DNA of 64,000 nucleotides from Streptomyces sp. NBC_01353. GTDB lineage: Bacteria > Actinomycetota > Actinomycetes > Streptomycetales > Streptomycetaceae. This document shows positions 7,269-15,518 of the stretch, in pieces; positions within the stretch are counted from its first letter, which is position 1; each line of letters starts with the position of its first letter. The stretch is from assembly GCF_036237275.1 (NCBI RefSeq), contig NZ_CP108352.1, positions 4,092,001 to 4,156,000 of the forward strand. The letters are read 5' to 3'. The position numbers and the translations under genes were made by a program. The notes beneath the pieces are model-generated. The model made no database searches and was not told the DNA's origin. It saw nothing but the letters and a program-made list of their open reading frames with translations.

Positions 7269-8928
7269 GCATCCGCTGCGCCTCGTACAGGTTCCGGGGG
7301 CGGACCGCCCCCGGAGTCCCGTACGCCTCCACGCGCGCGTGGAGCGCACCCTCGAAGTCCGGTACGTCGATCTGGTCGAACTCGCTGACTTCGCTGATGC
7401 CGACCGTCGCGCTGTACGGGGCGATCGTGTCGATCTTGACGAGGCCCGCCCGGCCGTTCGTCACCGTCACGTTCCAGTGGGTGAAGCGGGCGCCGTACAG
7501 CGGCCCGGCCGAGGCGTCTCCGCCGTGCCGGCCGTTGTTCTCGACCGTGATCTCCGTCCGTACGTTGGCGAACGGCATCCCCCGATGGGTGTCGAAGGTG
7601 CCCATCTCCATCACCCCGCGCGACCAGACGTTGTAGCTGGACAGACCCTCCACGTTGATGCCGTGGAGCTGGGTGCCCGCCGGGGCGGGGACCGTACGGG
7701 CCGCGATGCGGAAGTCCTCGACGAGGTTGTCGTGCGCGCCTTCGCGGCAGAAGTACGGGTGGTGGGAGCCCCGCCCCTCGACCCGGGTGCGCCGCAGCGT
7801 GCAGGCGGAGGCGGCGACCAGTCCGAAGCCGTTGTCGACATGGCGTACGACGATGTCCTCGGCCCAGCAGTCGTACGCGCACTGGAAGGTGACGCCGTTG
7901 TAGCCCTTGTCGAGGAGGTGCGGGGACTGCGGGGTCTCGACCGCTTCCAGGGTCAGCCCCTCGACGCCCGCGTCGGTGAGCGGCTCGGCGAGGGTCGTCA
8001 GGCGCGGGTCCCACTCCGGGCGGACATCCAGCGGGAGGGGGCGTTCCAGCGTCGCCTTCCGGCCCTGTACGGACACCACCCGGACCGGCCACTCGTACGG
8101 CACGTACGAGGTCAGCTTGGTCTTGTCGTCCCAGTGGTACGCCTCGGGGCCCGTGCCCCCGCCCGCCATGTGCTCCAGGAGCGTGTGACCCGCGTCGTCG
8201 GCGAGGCGGAGCAGAACCAGCCGGCCCCGGCGCAGGGCTGACGGGTCGTCGACGGTCACGGACCAGTCGCCGCGCCGGGCGGGGCGGACGGTGGTCAGGG
8301 TCCGCCACTCGTCGCGCCTGTTGCCGGTCCAGCCCTCGAAGGGCCAGGCCCGGGCGCGGATCGCGGCGACGAGGGAGGCATGCCGGGCGTGCGGGGCGAG
8401 CCAGATGAGGCCGCCGGCCCAGGACCAGGAGGACTTGTCGCCGCCGTAGCGCGAGCCGTACGGGCCGATGAGTTCGGTGAGGTGCTTCGTCGCGAGCAGT
8501 TTCGTACGGGCGGATCCGGCGCCGCGCAGCACCACACCGCTGTGGGCTATGCGGATGAAGTCGTCGATGCGGTACGTGCCGGGCGGGACGAGCACCGTGC
8601 CGCCGCCGCGCTCCCCCGCCTCGGCAAGGGCCCGGTTGATGGCGGCCGCGGAATCGGCGGAGCCGTCGGGGGTGGCGCCGTAGGAGAGGACGTTGGCGAC
8701 GACCGGCGGGCGGGCGAGCGGAGCGAGATGCCCCCAGGCGAAGCTCTGGGGGACTGTGGCGCCGCCGCGTGCGCCGGCGCGGCCGACGTAGGGGATCTGG
8801 GGGTGGGTGTACGGGGAGCGCGCGTACTCCTCCCAGAGGGGGGAGGTTCCCGCCGGCCGGAAGCCGGTCGTGGCGGCCACTCCCACCGCCACCGCACCGC
8901 CCACGAACTGCCTTCTGTTGATTCCCAT
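7258..8928 (-). CDS. TAT-exported right-handed beta-helix protein (pectate-lyase-3-like)
   Basis: This is a 556-residue secreted protein. The ATG reading MGINRRQF is chosen because it opens a twin-arginine signal (N-R-R-Q-F-V, hydrophobic core to about residue 25); the longer in-frame start adds only ten residues. At about 65-130 it has the hallmark of parallel beta-helix enzymes and phage-type hydrolases: N-V-L-S-Y-G-A, D-G-x-A-D-S-A-A-A-I, GGGTVLVPPGTY and G-V-V-L-R-G-A-G. The rest shows repeated V/I-rich rungs. It probably cleaves or binds a polysaccharide outside the cell; no catalytic residues can be assigned with confidence. It overlaps the MFS gene by 11 bp at the 3' ends. Confidence 0.82.
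   Translation of the reverse strand: MGINRRQFVGGAVAVGVAATTGFRPAGTSPLWEEYARSPYTHPQIPYVGRAGARGGATVPQSFAWGHLAPLARPPVVANVLSYGATPDGSADSAAAINRALAEAGERGGGTVLVPPGTYRIDDFIRIAHSGVVLRGAGSARTKLLATKHLTELIGPYGSRYGGDKSSWSWAGGLIWLAPHARHASLVAAIRARAWPFEGWTGNRRDEWRTLTTVRPARRGDWSVTVDDPSALRRGRLVLLRLADDAGHTLLEHMAGGGTGPEAYHWDDKTKLTSYVPYEWPVRVVSVQGRKATLERPLPLDVRPEWDPRLTTLAEPLTDAGVEGLTLEAVETPQSPHLLDKGYNGVTFQCAYDCWAEDIVVRHVDNGFGLVAASACTLRRTRVEGRGSHHPYFCREGAHDNLVEDFRIAARTVPAPAGTQLHGINVEGLSSYNVWSRGVMEMGTFDTHRGMPFANVRTEITVENNGRHGGDASAGPLYGARFTHWNVTVTNGRAGLVKIDTIAPYSATVGISEVSEFDQIDVPDFEGALHARVEAYGTPGAVRPRNLYEAQRMLRR
8731..8752. repeat. Streptomyces-type dispersed hairpin repeat inside the beta-helix gene
   Basis: A CCCCCAG/CTGGGGG inverted repeat surrounds GCGAAGCT, in the style of the short palindromic elements scattered between genes in many Streptomyces. 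Here it lies in frame near the 5' part of the beta-helix coding sequence, in the linker just after the signal peptide. A related element precedes glnR. Confidence 0.55.
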
Positions 8929-9060
8929 GAGCCCGCCTTTCATGGATGTGAACGTCATTCAGATGTGCGACGGCGGCGAGCATGGCACGGCCAGGGCGGG
9001 GTGCGGAAGGGGTCGTGCAGCTACAGGCGTGCACCTAAGGGCGCACCGGCGGAACAGCCG

Positions 9061-9555
9061 TCAGTTCGAGGGCTTCTGGGTCAGATTCGTGAACGCGTCG
9101 AGGTTCCGGGTCGACTCGCCGCGCGAGACCCGCCACTCGTACTCGCGCCGGATCGCGCTCGCGAAGCCCAGCTCCAGAAGGGTGTTGAAGGAGCCGTCCG
9201 CCGCTTCGAGGACGGAGCCGAGGAGCCGGTCCAGCTCCTCCGGGGTGACGGCGGCGAGCGGCAGCTTGCCGGCCAGGTAGATGTCGCCGAGGGCGTCGAC
9301 CGCGTAACTCACGCCGTACAGCTTGAGATTGCGCTCGAGGAGCCAGCGGTGGACGCCCGCCTCGTTCTCGTCGGGGTGGCGGATGACGAAGGCGTTCAGC
9401 GAGAGGGAGTGGCGGCCGACGCGCAGCGAGAGCGTCGTGAACAGCTTGCGCGTGCCGGGGAGCTTCACCACGTACGAGCCCGGCTCGGGTGACTCCCACT
9501 CCAGTTCGGCGTCCTTGAAGGTGTCCTCGATGACCCGCCGCACGTCCTCAGCCAT
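9061..9555 (-). CDS. YbjN-domain protein
   Basis: This 164-residue cytoplasmic protein belongs to the YbjN (PF10722) family, whose fold resembles type III secretion chaperones; its molecular role is unsettled. It shows the amphipathic N-terminal helix, the strand pair [20 protein letters not shown], the R.LLERN..LYGV segment and the GDIYLAG turn typical of the family. The ATG overlaps the mshA stop codon (8-bp overlap, ATGGCTGA), indicating translational coupling with mshA. A YbjN gene next to mshA is also the arrangement in mycobacteria. Confidence 0.88.
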   Translation of the reverse strand: MAEDVRRVIEDTFKDAELEWESPEPGSYVVKLPGTRKLFTTLSLRVGRHSLSLNAFVIRHPDENEAGVHRWLLERNLKLYGVSYAVDALGDIYLAGKLPLAAVTPEELDRLLGSVLEAADGSFNTLLELGFASAIRREYEWRVSRGESTRNLDAFTNLTQKPSN

Positions 9556-10891
9556 GGTGCGAGCGTACGCGACGGCGATGATCGTGCATCGCCGCCGTGT
9601 ACACGTCCGCCGTGCCGGAGGCCGCCGTGTCCCAGCCGAAGGACTCCGCGTGCCGGGCCGCCGCCGCGCCCATCCGGGCGGACAGCGCCGGGTCGGCCAC
9701 GAACCGGCCCAGCGCCCGGGCGTAGTCGGCCGGGTCGTGCCCCGGGACGAGGAAGCCGGTGACGCCGTCCCGTACCGCCACCGGAAGCCCGCCCACCGCG
9801 GCCGCGACGACCGGGGTGCCGGCCGCCTGTGCCTCTATGGCGACGAGCCCGAAGGACTCGCTGTACGAGGGCATGACCAGCACCGACGCCGCCCGGAACC
9901 AGTCCGCGAGGCGGTCCTGGCCGACCGGCGGGTGGAAGCGGACGACGTCCGCGATGCCCAGGCGGGCGGCGAGCTTCTGCAGCCCCTCCGGCTTGGCGAG
10001 TCCGCTGCCGCTCGGCCCGCCGACGACCGGCACGAGCATCCGCGAACGCAGCGACGGGTCCTCGTCCAGGAGCCGGGCCGCGGCGCGCAGCAGGATGTCG
10101 GGCGCCTTCAGCGGCTGGATGCGGCCCGCGAAGACGGGGATGAAGGCGTCGGCGGGCAGCCCGAGGCGGGCCCGCGCGGCCGCCCGGCCGTCGGCCGGGC
10201 GGAAGTGGTCGAGGTTGACCCCCGGATGGACGACCGCGACCTTCCCCGGCTCCGCCTCGTAGAAGCGGACGAGCTCGTCGGCCTCCTCGGCGGTGTTGGC
10301 GATCAGCCGGTCGGCGGCGCGGACGATCTGGGTCTCGCCGATCACCCGGGCCGCGGGCTCGGGGGTGTCGCCCGCCGCGAGCGCCGCGTTCTTGACCTTG
10401 GCCATGGTGTGCATCGCGTGCACGAGCGGGACGCCCCACCGCTCGGCGGCGAGCCAACCGACATGACCGGAGAGCCAGTAGTGGGAGTGGACCAGGTCGT
10501 AGTGGCCGGGGCGGTGGCCCGCCCACGCCTGCATCACACCGTGCGTGAAGGCGCAGAGCTGGGCCGGCAGCTCCTCCTTGGCCAGCCCCTCGTACGGACC
10601 GGCGTCGACGTGCCGGACCAGGACGCCCGGCGCGAGCTCGACGACCGGGGCGAGACCGCCGGTCGTGGCCCGGGTGAAGATCTCGACCTCGATGTTGATC
10701 GCGGCCAGCCGCTTGGCCAGCTCCACGATGTAGACGTTCATGCCGCCGGCGTCGCCGGTGCCCGGTTGGTGGAGGGGCGAGGTGTGGACGCTGAGCATGG
10801 CCACCCGGCGCGGGGTCCGGTGGCGTCCGGGGAGCCGGAGCCGGGGCGGCGTCGCCAGGGAGCCGGCGAGCCGGGACACGTACTGGCTCAC
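9548..10891 (-). CDS. mshA: D-inositol-3-phosphate glycosyltransferase MshA
   Basis: MshA catalyses the first step of mycothiol synthesis, joining UDP-GlcNAc to 1-L-inositol-1-phosphate. The GTG start (V-S-Q-Y-V) has GGAAGGA upstream and gives 447 residues; the in-frame ATG 43 codons upstream lies in a low-complexity region. The GT-B fold is clear: N-terminal [12 protein letters not shown] loop, H-S-H-Y-W, and in the GT4 domain [10 protein letters not shown] and the E-x7-E element [21 protein letters not shown]. It is the first gene of a two-gene unit with the YbjN gene. A SigR-like promoter lies about 100 bp upstream, in line with thiol-stress control known for Streptomyces mshA. Confidence 0.96.
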   Translation of the reverse strand: MSQYVSRLAGSLATPPRLRLPGRHRTPRRVAMLSVHTSPLHQPGTGDAGGMNVYIVELAKRLAAINIEVEIFTRATTGGLAPVVELAPGVLVRHVDAGPYEGLAKEELPAQLCAFTHGVMQAWAGHRPGHYDLVHSHYWLSGHVGWLAAERWGVPLVHAMHTMAKVKNAALAAGDTPEPAARVIGETQIVRAADRLIANTAEEADELVRFYEAEPGKVAVVHPGVNLDHFRPADGRAAARARLGLPADAFIPVFAGRIQPLKAPDILLRAAARLLDEDPSLRSRMLVPVVGGPSGSGLAKPEGLQKLAARLGIADVVRFHPPVGQDRLADWFRAASVLVMPSYSESFGLVAIEAQAAGTPVVAAAVGGLPVAVRDGVTGFLVPGHDPADYARALGRFVADPALSARMGAAAARHAESFGWDTAASGTADVYTAAMHDHRRRVRSHHG

Positions 10892-10913
10892 GTCGACGGT
10901 CCTTCCGCTGAGT

Positions 10914-10953
10914 GGGGGCGTAGCGGGCACTGCGGGGGCGTTGCGGGCACTGC
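10914..10953. repeat. 20-bp tandem repeat upstream of mshA
   Basis: Two 20-nt units (10914-10933 and 10934-10953) differ by one base and lie in the divergent region between mshA and the methyltransferase gene, inside the presumed mshA 5' leader. Confidence 0.8.
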
Positions 10954-10996
10954 GGGCAGGGTGAAACGGACGGCGCACAGCGTCCTCCAAGCCGCA

Positions 10997-11024
10997 CAAC
11001 ACCGGAATGGCACCATCCATTTCC
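10997..11024 (-). promoter_or_regulatory. candidate SigR (thiol-stress) promoter of mshA
   Basis: On the minus strand GGAAA (11020-11024) is followed after 19 nt by GTTG (10997-11000), close to the SigR consensus GGAAT-N18/19-GTT with one mismatch. It lies about 105 bp before the mshA start. Streptomyces mshA is a known SigR target, which is why I give this weight. Confidence 0.45.
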
Positions 11025-11081
11025 GTTTTGCCAATTCATTGCCGTGACGGCACGGCGTGGCGCACCGCTTACGCTCGTTCC

Positions 11082-11888
11082 ATGGCCCCGCGCACGCCCC
11101 TCCCCGCCGTATCCCGTCCCGTCGGCACGGCGACCCGCGGGACCACCAACCCCAACCGGCTGCGCCGCATGGACCGCTGGATCGCCGCCGTCCACGGACC
11201 CGCCCTGCGCCGGTCCGCCGAGCCGCCCGTCGCCGTCGACCTGGGCTACGGGGCCGCCCCCTGGACCGCTGTCGAGCTGCTCACCCGCCTGCGCACCGCC
11301 GACCCGCGCACCGAGGTCGTCGGCATCGAGATCGAACCGGCCAGGGTCGCCGCCGCCGAGCCGTACGAGCGCGAGGGCCTCACCTTCGTGCACGGCGGCT
11401 TCGAGGTGCCGGTGCCGGGCGAGGTCGCGCTGATCCGGGCCGCGAACGTGCTGCGCCAGTACGACGAGGGCGAGGTCGCCGCGGTGTGGGCGCGGCTGTG
11501 CGCCCGGCTCGCCCCCGGGGGGCTGCTGGTGGAGGGGACCTGCGACGAGATCGGGCGGCGCCACGTGTGGGTGGCGCTCGACCGGAGCGGGCCGCGGACA
11601 GTGACCTTCGCGACCCGGCTCGGCTCGCTGGAGCGGCCCTCCGACCTCGCGGAGCGACTGCCGAAGGCGCTCATCCACCGCAACGTGCCGGGCGAGCCGG
11701 TCCACGCGTTTCTCCGGGACTTCGACCGGGCGTGGGCCGCTGCCGCTCCGTACGCCTCGCTCGGCGCGCGACAACGCTGGATCCGGGCCGTACGCGATCT
11801 GGCGGCGGACTGGCCGCTGACGGACGGACATCGGCGGTGGCGGCAGGGCGAGGTGACGGTGCGCTGGGAGGCACTGGCGCCTCGCTGA
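11082..11888 (+). CDS. class I SAM-dependent methyltransferase
   Basis: This 268-residue cytoplasmic protein is a Rossmann-fold methyltransferase with unknown acceptor. Motif I is VAVDLGYGAAPWT, followed by motif II ending in the acidic residue of VVGIEIEP and the post-I VPGEVALIRAANVL strand. The ATG reading MAPRTPLP is chosen over a more distant start because the upstream residues overlap the divergent mshA leader. It is transcribed away from mshA and is followed by degenerate repeats. It keeps this position beside mshA in other Streptomyces as far as I remember, but no link to mycothiol is shown. Confidence 0.85.
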   Translation: MAPRTPLPAVSRPVGTATRGTTNPNRLRRMDRWIAAVHGPALRRSAEPPVAVDLGYGAAPWTAVELLTRLRTADPRTEVVGIEIEPARVAAAEPYEREGLTFVHGGFEVPVPGEVALIRAANVLRQYDEGEVAAVWARLCARLAPGGLLVEGTCDEIGRRHVWVALDRSGPRTVTFATRLGSLERPSDLAERLPKALIHRNVPGEPVHAFLRDFDRAWAAAAPYASLGARQRWIRAVRDLAADWPLTDGHRRWRQGEVTVRWEALAPR

Positions 11889-11996
11889 GGGACCGCGCGC
11901 CACACCAAGGACCGTCCCCGCGCCGCACCATGGACCGCCCTTGCCCCTACCCCGGGACCGTCCGTGCACCGCAGCCCCGGGACCGTCCGCACACCA
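11889..11996. repeat. degenerate GGACCG repeats directly after the methyltransferase stop
   Basis: GGACCG recurs at 11890, 11909, 11932, 11955 and 11980, each followed by a C/G/A-rich CGCACC-like block, giving a period of about 23 nt. The array begins at the base after the stop codon. The rest of the 302-bp gap holds only a possible promoter (see 12023-12048). Confidence 0.6.
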
Positions 11997-12022
11997 ACTG
12001 CCGATGAATTCGCGGTACGTCG

Positions 12023-12048
12023 GGAACGCAACTCCCACATCACTCGTC
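12023..12048 (+). promoter_or_regulatory. candidate ECF-sigma promoter for the NlpC/P60 gene
   Basis: GGAAC (12023-12027) and CGTC (12045-12048) are 17 nt apart, as in SigE-type envelope-stress promoters. It lies about 140 bp before the hydrolase start. A short TTAC...GTAA symmetry (12137-12149) sits between. The match is suggestive only. Confidence 0.4.
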
Positions 12049-12190
12049 CCCTGTGGGGGACAGTGACCCGACAGGGACCGGTATCCCCTGTTGCTTTCAC
12101 GTTTCGCATGGCACCATCGCCAAGGTCACCGCGAAGTTACTGACGGTAAATCAGATCCGGGACTCATCCAGGCCGTCCGAGGGGGAGCTT

Positions 12191-13267
12191 GTGAACCGAC
12201 GCCGCTGCGCCACCGCCGCGATCACCGTGGTCTGCGCCCTGACGGTGCTGGCCTCACCCGCGCTGACCCTCCAGGCCTCCGCCGCCCCGCGACCGCCCGC
12301 CGCACCCTCGGCCCCGCTGCCACCCGCGCCGCCGAAGAAGACCCTCGAAGAGGTACGCAAGGAGATCGACGGTCTGTACCGACAGGCCGCCGCCGCCACG
12401 GACGCGTACAACCTCGCCGAGGAGAAGGCCAAGGAGCAGTCCGCCGAGATCGTGGAACTGGCCAAGATGATCGTGGCCGGCCGCGAGAAGATCGACGCAC
12501 TCAAGGCGCAGGCGGGCGCTGCGGCCCGCGCCCAGTACCGCAACGGCGGGCTGCCGGACGGCGCCCAGTTCGTCCTCACCGACGATCCGCAGCTCTTCCT
12601 CGACAACGCCGGCCGGCTCCAGCAGGGACAGAAGGCCACCAAGGACCTGCTCGCCGAAATGACCAGGACACAGGCCCAGTTGGACGTCTACGCCAAGGAG
12701 GCGGGCACCAACTGGACCAAGCTCGAGGCCAACCGCGTCAAGCAGGCCGAGTCGAAGAAGGACATCGACGCCAAGATCGCCGCGGCCAAGAAGCTGGAGT
12801 CCGAGCTGGCGGCCGAGGAGCGGGCGCGGCTGCTGCGGCTCGAGGAGCAGGAGCAGTACAAGGCGCAGACCGCCTGGCTGAGCACCGGCGTCCTCAAGGG
12901 CCTGAGCGGCAAGGCGACCCCGAAGGGCAAGCAGGCGGTGGAGTACGCCACGGCGCAGATCGGCAAGCCCTACGTCTGGGGTGCGGAGGGCCCGGGTTCG
13001 TTCGACTGCTCGGGGCTGACCCAGCGGGCCTGGGGGGTGGCCGGCCGGTCCATCCCGCGCACCTCGCAGGAGCAGTGGCGGCTGCTGCCGCGCGTGGACG
13101 TCAAGGACATGCGGCCCGGCGACCTGATCGTCTACTACAAGGACGCGAGCCACATCGGGATGTACGTCGGCAACGGCGCGATCGTGCACGCGCCGAGGCC
13201 GGGGCGGAACGTGACGCTCGCGGGGGCGGGCTCGATGGAGATCCTGGGAGTCGTCCGCCCGGAGTGA
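12191..13267 (+). CDS. secreted NlpC/P60 peptidoglycan endopeptidase
   Basis: This 358-residue exported cell-wall hydrolase cuts the peptide stems of peptidoglycan. The GTG start (V-N-R-R-R) has GGGGGAG just upstream and opens a signal peptide cleaved near A-S-A-A. A Pro-rich linker and a long coiled coil (about 55-225, rich in Ala/Lys/Glu, with a KTLEEVRKEID start) follow. The NlpC/P60 domain (about 235-358) has catalytic Cys in GSFDCSGLTQRAW, the histidine in DASHIGMYVG and the downstream polar residue in IVHAPRPG. This is the RipA/CwlO-type layout, where the coiled coil controls access to the active site. An ECF-like promoter lies upstream. Confidence 0.93.
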   Translation: MNRRRCATAAITVVCALTVLASPALTLQASAAPRPPAAPSAPLPPAPPKKTLEEVRKEIDGLYRQAAAATDAYNLAEEKAKEQSAEIVELAKMIVAGREKIDALKAQAGAAARAQYRNGGLPDGAQFVLTDDPQLFLDNAGRLQQGQKATKDLLAEMTRTQAQLDVYAKEAGTNWTKLEANRVKQAESKKDIDAKIAAAKKLESELAAEERARLLRLEEQEQYKAQTAWLSTGVLKGLSGKATPKGKQAVEYATAQIGKPYVWGAEGPGSFDCSGLTQRAWGVAGRSIPRTSQEQWRLLPRVDVKDMRPGDLIVYYKDASHIGMYVGNGAIVHAPRPGRNVTLAGAGSMEILGVVRPE

Positions 13268-13370
13268 GCCGTTCCGGAGGGGGTTCGCCGTCCGGAGTGT
13301 GCTGTTCCGGAACGAGACCACCTGGAATGCGGTGGTCCGAAGCGAGACCTCCCGGAGTGAGACGTTCCGC
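13262..13370. repeat. degenerate CCGGAGTG/GTTCCGGA repeats after the NlpC/P60 stop
   Basis: Words such as CCGGAGTG, GTTCCGGA and CGAGACC recur with a loose period from the stop codon to about 13370. The rest of the 320-bp gap to the phosphatase gene shows only a possible CTATGGT -10 near 13512 and the ribosome-binding site GGAGGGAAGG. Confidence 0.5.
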
Positions 13371-13587
13371 ACCCTCGAAGGGCGCGGTCCCGCCCTCCCC
13401 GGGCGTGATGTTCATCATGACCTCGAAGGCAACAACCTCCCCATGCGCGGCATATGCCAAGGGCTTGTCGGTCCTCGTGGTGTGATCGCCATTCCGCTGC
13501 CCGCCGGGGTACCGCTATGGTCCCGGTCAGGCGGGACGTCGTTCGTCGCCCTGCCGCCCTCGGGGGGAGGGAAGGATTCAAAGACCG

Positions 13588-14856
13588 ATGCCCGTACCCG
13601 TACCGCGACAGAGAAACGACTCTGCTGCGGCAGGCGCTGTCACCGCCGCCCCGGCCGCCCCGGCCGCCACGGCCGCGACCGGCACCGATCTCACCCTCCT
13701 GGTCGTCGAGGACGACCCGGCGGGTGCCCTTGCCGTACCCGAACTGCTCGACGCCGACGGGACCCGCGTCCGTATCCGCACCGCCCGCAACCTCACCGAG
13801 GCCGAGCGGCTGCTCACCGACGACGTGCACTGCGTCCTGGTCGACCTGGCCCTGCCCGGTCCCCGCGCGGCCGGTGACGACCCCCTGGCGCCCCTGCGGC
13901 ACGTCCTGCGGCTCGCGCCGCGCCACGCCGTCCTCGCCCTCGCGGCCTCGGCCGACGCGGCGCTGGCGGCGGAGGCCGTACGGGTCGGGGCCCAGGACCA
14001 CCTCTTCCGCGAGGAGCTCGACGGCAGGCTGCTGAGCCGGGCGATCCGGTACGCGGTCGAGCGCAAGCGGGCCGACGCGGTGCAGGTGAAGCTGACCGAG
14101 TCGCGGCTGCGGGCACAGGAGAACGCGCGCCTTGAGCGCGGGCTGCTCCCCACGCCTCTCCTGGAGGGCTCCGAGCTGCGCTTCGCGGCCCGCTACCGGC
14201 CCGGCCGCTCGCGCGCCCTGCTCGGCGGGGACTTCTACGACACCGTCCGGACCCCCGACGGCACGGTCCACGCCATGATCGGCGACGTCTGCGGGCACGG
14301 CCCGGACGAGGCGGCGCTCGGTGTGGAGCTGCGTATCGCGTGGCGGGCGCTGACCTTCGCCGGCCTGTGCGGGGACGAGCTGCTCTCGACGATGCAGCAG
14401 GTCCTGGAGCACGAGCGGGAGAGCGAGGAGATCTTCGCGACGCTCTGCACGGTCGACATCGCCCCGGACGGGCGCCGCGCGGGCCTGTGCCTGGCCGGAC
14501 ACCCCTCCCCGCTGATCGCCCGGCAGGGCAAGGCGGCACGGCTGCTGCCGTACGAGGACGGCGGCCCGGCCCTCGGCCTGCTGCCGCGCGCCCGCTGGCC
14601 GCGGCGCCAGGTGGAGCTGGGCGGGGCGTGGAGCCTGCTGATGTACACGGACGGCCTGATCGAGGGCCGCTCGGCGGGCCCGGGTTCGCCGCGGCTCGGC
14701 CAGGACGGGATGGTCGAGATGATCAACCGGCAGCTGGCGGAGGGCCTGCGGGGCGAGGAGCTCCTGGAGGCGGCGGTGACCGAGGTGCGCGCGCTGAACG
14801 GCGGGGAGCTGACGGACGACGTCGCGGTCCTGGCACTGGAGAGGGCCCGGGGATGA
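13588..14856 (+). CDS. PP2C-type (SpoIIE/RsbU-like) phosphatase with receiver-like domain
   Basis: This 422-residue cytoplasmic protein probably dephosphorylates an anti-sigma-factor antagonist, as RsbU does. After a disordered Ala-rich start, residues about 35-150 form a response-regulator-like domain: acidic pocket V-V-E-D-D and Asp in VLVDLALPG are kept, but the usual Lys-Pro switch is replaced (D-H-L-F-R-E), so it may be a pseudo-receiver. A coiled linker leads to the PP2C domain with G-G-D-F-Y-D, I-G-D-V-C-G-H-G, L-C-L-A-G-H-P and T-D-G-L-I-E, and the final L-T-D-D-V-A. There is no adjacent anti-sigma gene. Family assignment is firm; the partner is unknown. Confidence 0.9.
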   Translation: MPVPVPRQRNDSAAAGAVTAAPAAPAATAATGTDLTLLVVEDDPAGALAVPELLDADGTRVRIRTARNLTEAERLLTDDVHCVLVDLALPGPRAAGDDPLAPLRHVLRLAPRHAVLALAASADAALAAEAVRVGAQDHLFREELDGRLLSRAIRYAVERKRADAVQVKLTESRLRAQENARLERGLLPTPLLEGSELRFAARYRPGRSRALLGGDFYDTVRTPDGTVHAMIGDVCGHGPDEAALGVELRIAWRALTFAGLCGDELLSTMQQVLEHERESEEIFATLCTVDIAPDGRRAGLCLAGHPSPLIARQGKAARLLPYEDGGPALGLLPRARWPRRQVELGGAWSLLMYTDGLIEGRSAGPGSPRLGQDGMVEMINRQLAEGLRGEELLEAAVTEVRALNGGELTDDVAVLALERARG

Positions 14857-14922
14857 CCCCCGGGCCCCTTGGGTCCGCTCGCGCGTTCTCCAGCTCTACC
14901 GGCCTGTGGCTCCACGGGCCGC

Positions 14923-15090
14923 CCTGCGTCTCCACCGGACCGGTGTCTCCACGAGGCCGGCGTCTCCACCGGACCGGTGTCTCCACAAGGCCGGTGTCTC
15001 CACGAGGCCGGTGTCCCCACCGGACCGGTGTCTCCACGAGGCCGGTGTCCCCACCAGCCTGTGGCTCCTACCAGCCCGCGTCTCTATCGG
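14923..15090. repeat. 17-bp tandem repeat array between convergent genes
   Basis: About ten consecutive 17-nt units of the type CCGGTGTCTCCACGAGG run from 14923 to 15090. Unit starts are 14923, 14940, 14957, 14974, 14991, 15008, 15025, 15042, 15059 and 15076. Two alternating subtypes (ending ACGAGG or ACCGGA) give a 34-nt higher order. The last unit covers the stop codon of the DUF2516 gene. There are no spacers, so this is not CRISPR. Confidence 0.92.
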
Positions 15091-15422
15091 CCGCCGTTGT
15101 AGGGCCCGTACGGCCCGTCGCTGCTGGAGCCGCCGCGCCGGCCGCCTCCGCCGGAGATCTGCTTGATCGCGGGCCGGACGTCGACCATGAAGACGATGGC
15201 GGCGATGAGGCCGGCGATCTGCAGGAAGAGCATGCCCAGAAGCAGGTTCAGGGCGAGGTTGATGCTGAGGATGATCAGCCAGAACTTCTTGGTCTGCTTC
15301 TCGGCCGCGCGATACGCGTCCTCGCGTGCCATGGCGGCGAAGACGAACGAGACGAGGGCGAAGCCGAGGAAGACCAGGTCGGTCACCAGGGAGAGACCGA
15401 GATCGAATCCGTCGCGCAACAT
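15084..15422 (-). CDS. DUF2516-family membrane protein
   Basis: This 112-residue protein has an N-terminal membrane segment (about 8-30), a cytoplasmic charged stretch (REDAYRAAEKQTK), and two further hydrophobic segments (about 45-80), then a Gly/Ser-rich tail ending in a Tyr-Gly-Pro-Tyr-Asn motif. This is the DUF2516 (PF10724) pattern. Function is unknown. The ATG reading MLRDGFD is chosen because it begins at the conserved first helix. It lies downstream of the HbhA-like gene on the same strand, the order also found in mycobacteria. The 17-bp repeat array ends inside its stop codon. Confidence 0.85.
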   Translation of the reverse strand: MLRDGFDLGLSLVTDLVFLGFALVSFVFAAMAREDAYRAAEKQTKKFWLIILSINLALNLLLGMLFLQIAGLIAAIVFMVDVRPAIKQISGGGGRRGGSSSDGPYGPYNGGR

Positions 15423-15518
15423 GTCTGAACCGCCTAGTCGGTGAAGTGAGCGCCTCGCGGCCAAGGTACCCGGTACAACGCACCGGGCACCCTGATTGGT
15501 GCCCCGCCCGGCCCTGCC

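Noticed and set aside
9465-12038. 857-codon open frame on the minus strand over mshA, the methyltransferase and the YbjN gene
   Set aside because: It is out of frame with three well-supported genes and made of Arg/Pro/Gly-rich text; such long frames are normal in the shadow of GC-rich genes.
11889-12190. ydaO-type c-di-AMP riboswitch before the NlpC/P60 gene
   Set aside because: Such riboswitches precede some Streptomyces cell-wall hydrolase genes, but I could not find the conserved core sequences here.
14923-15090. CRISPR array
   Set aside because: The 17-bp units are contiguous with no spacers and there are no cas genes.
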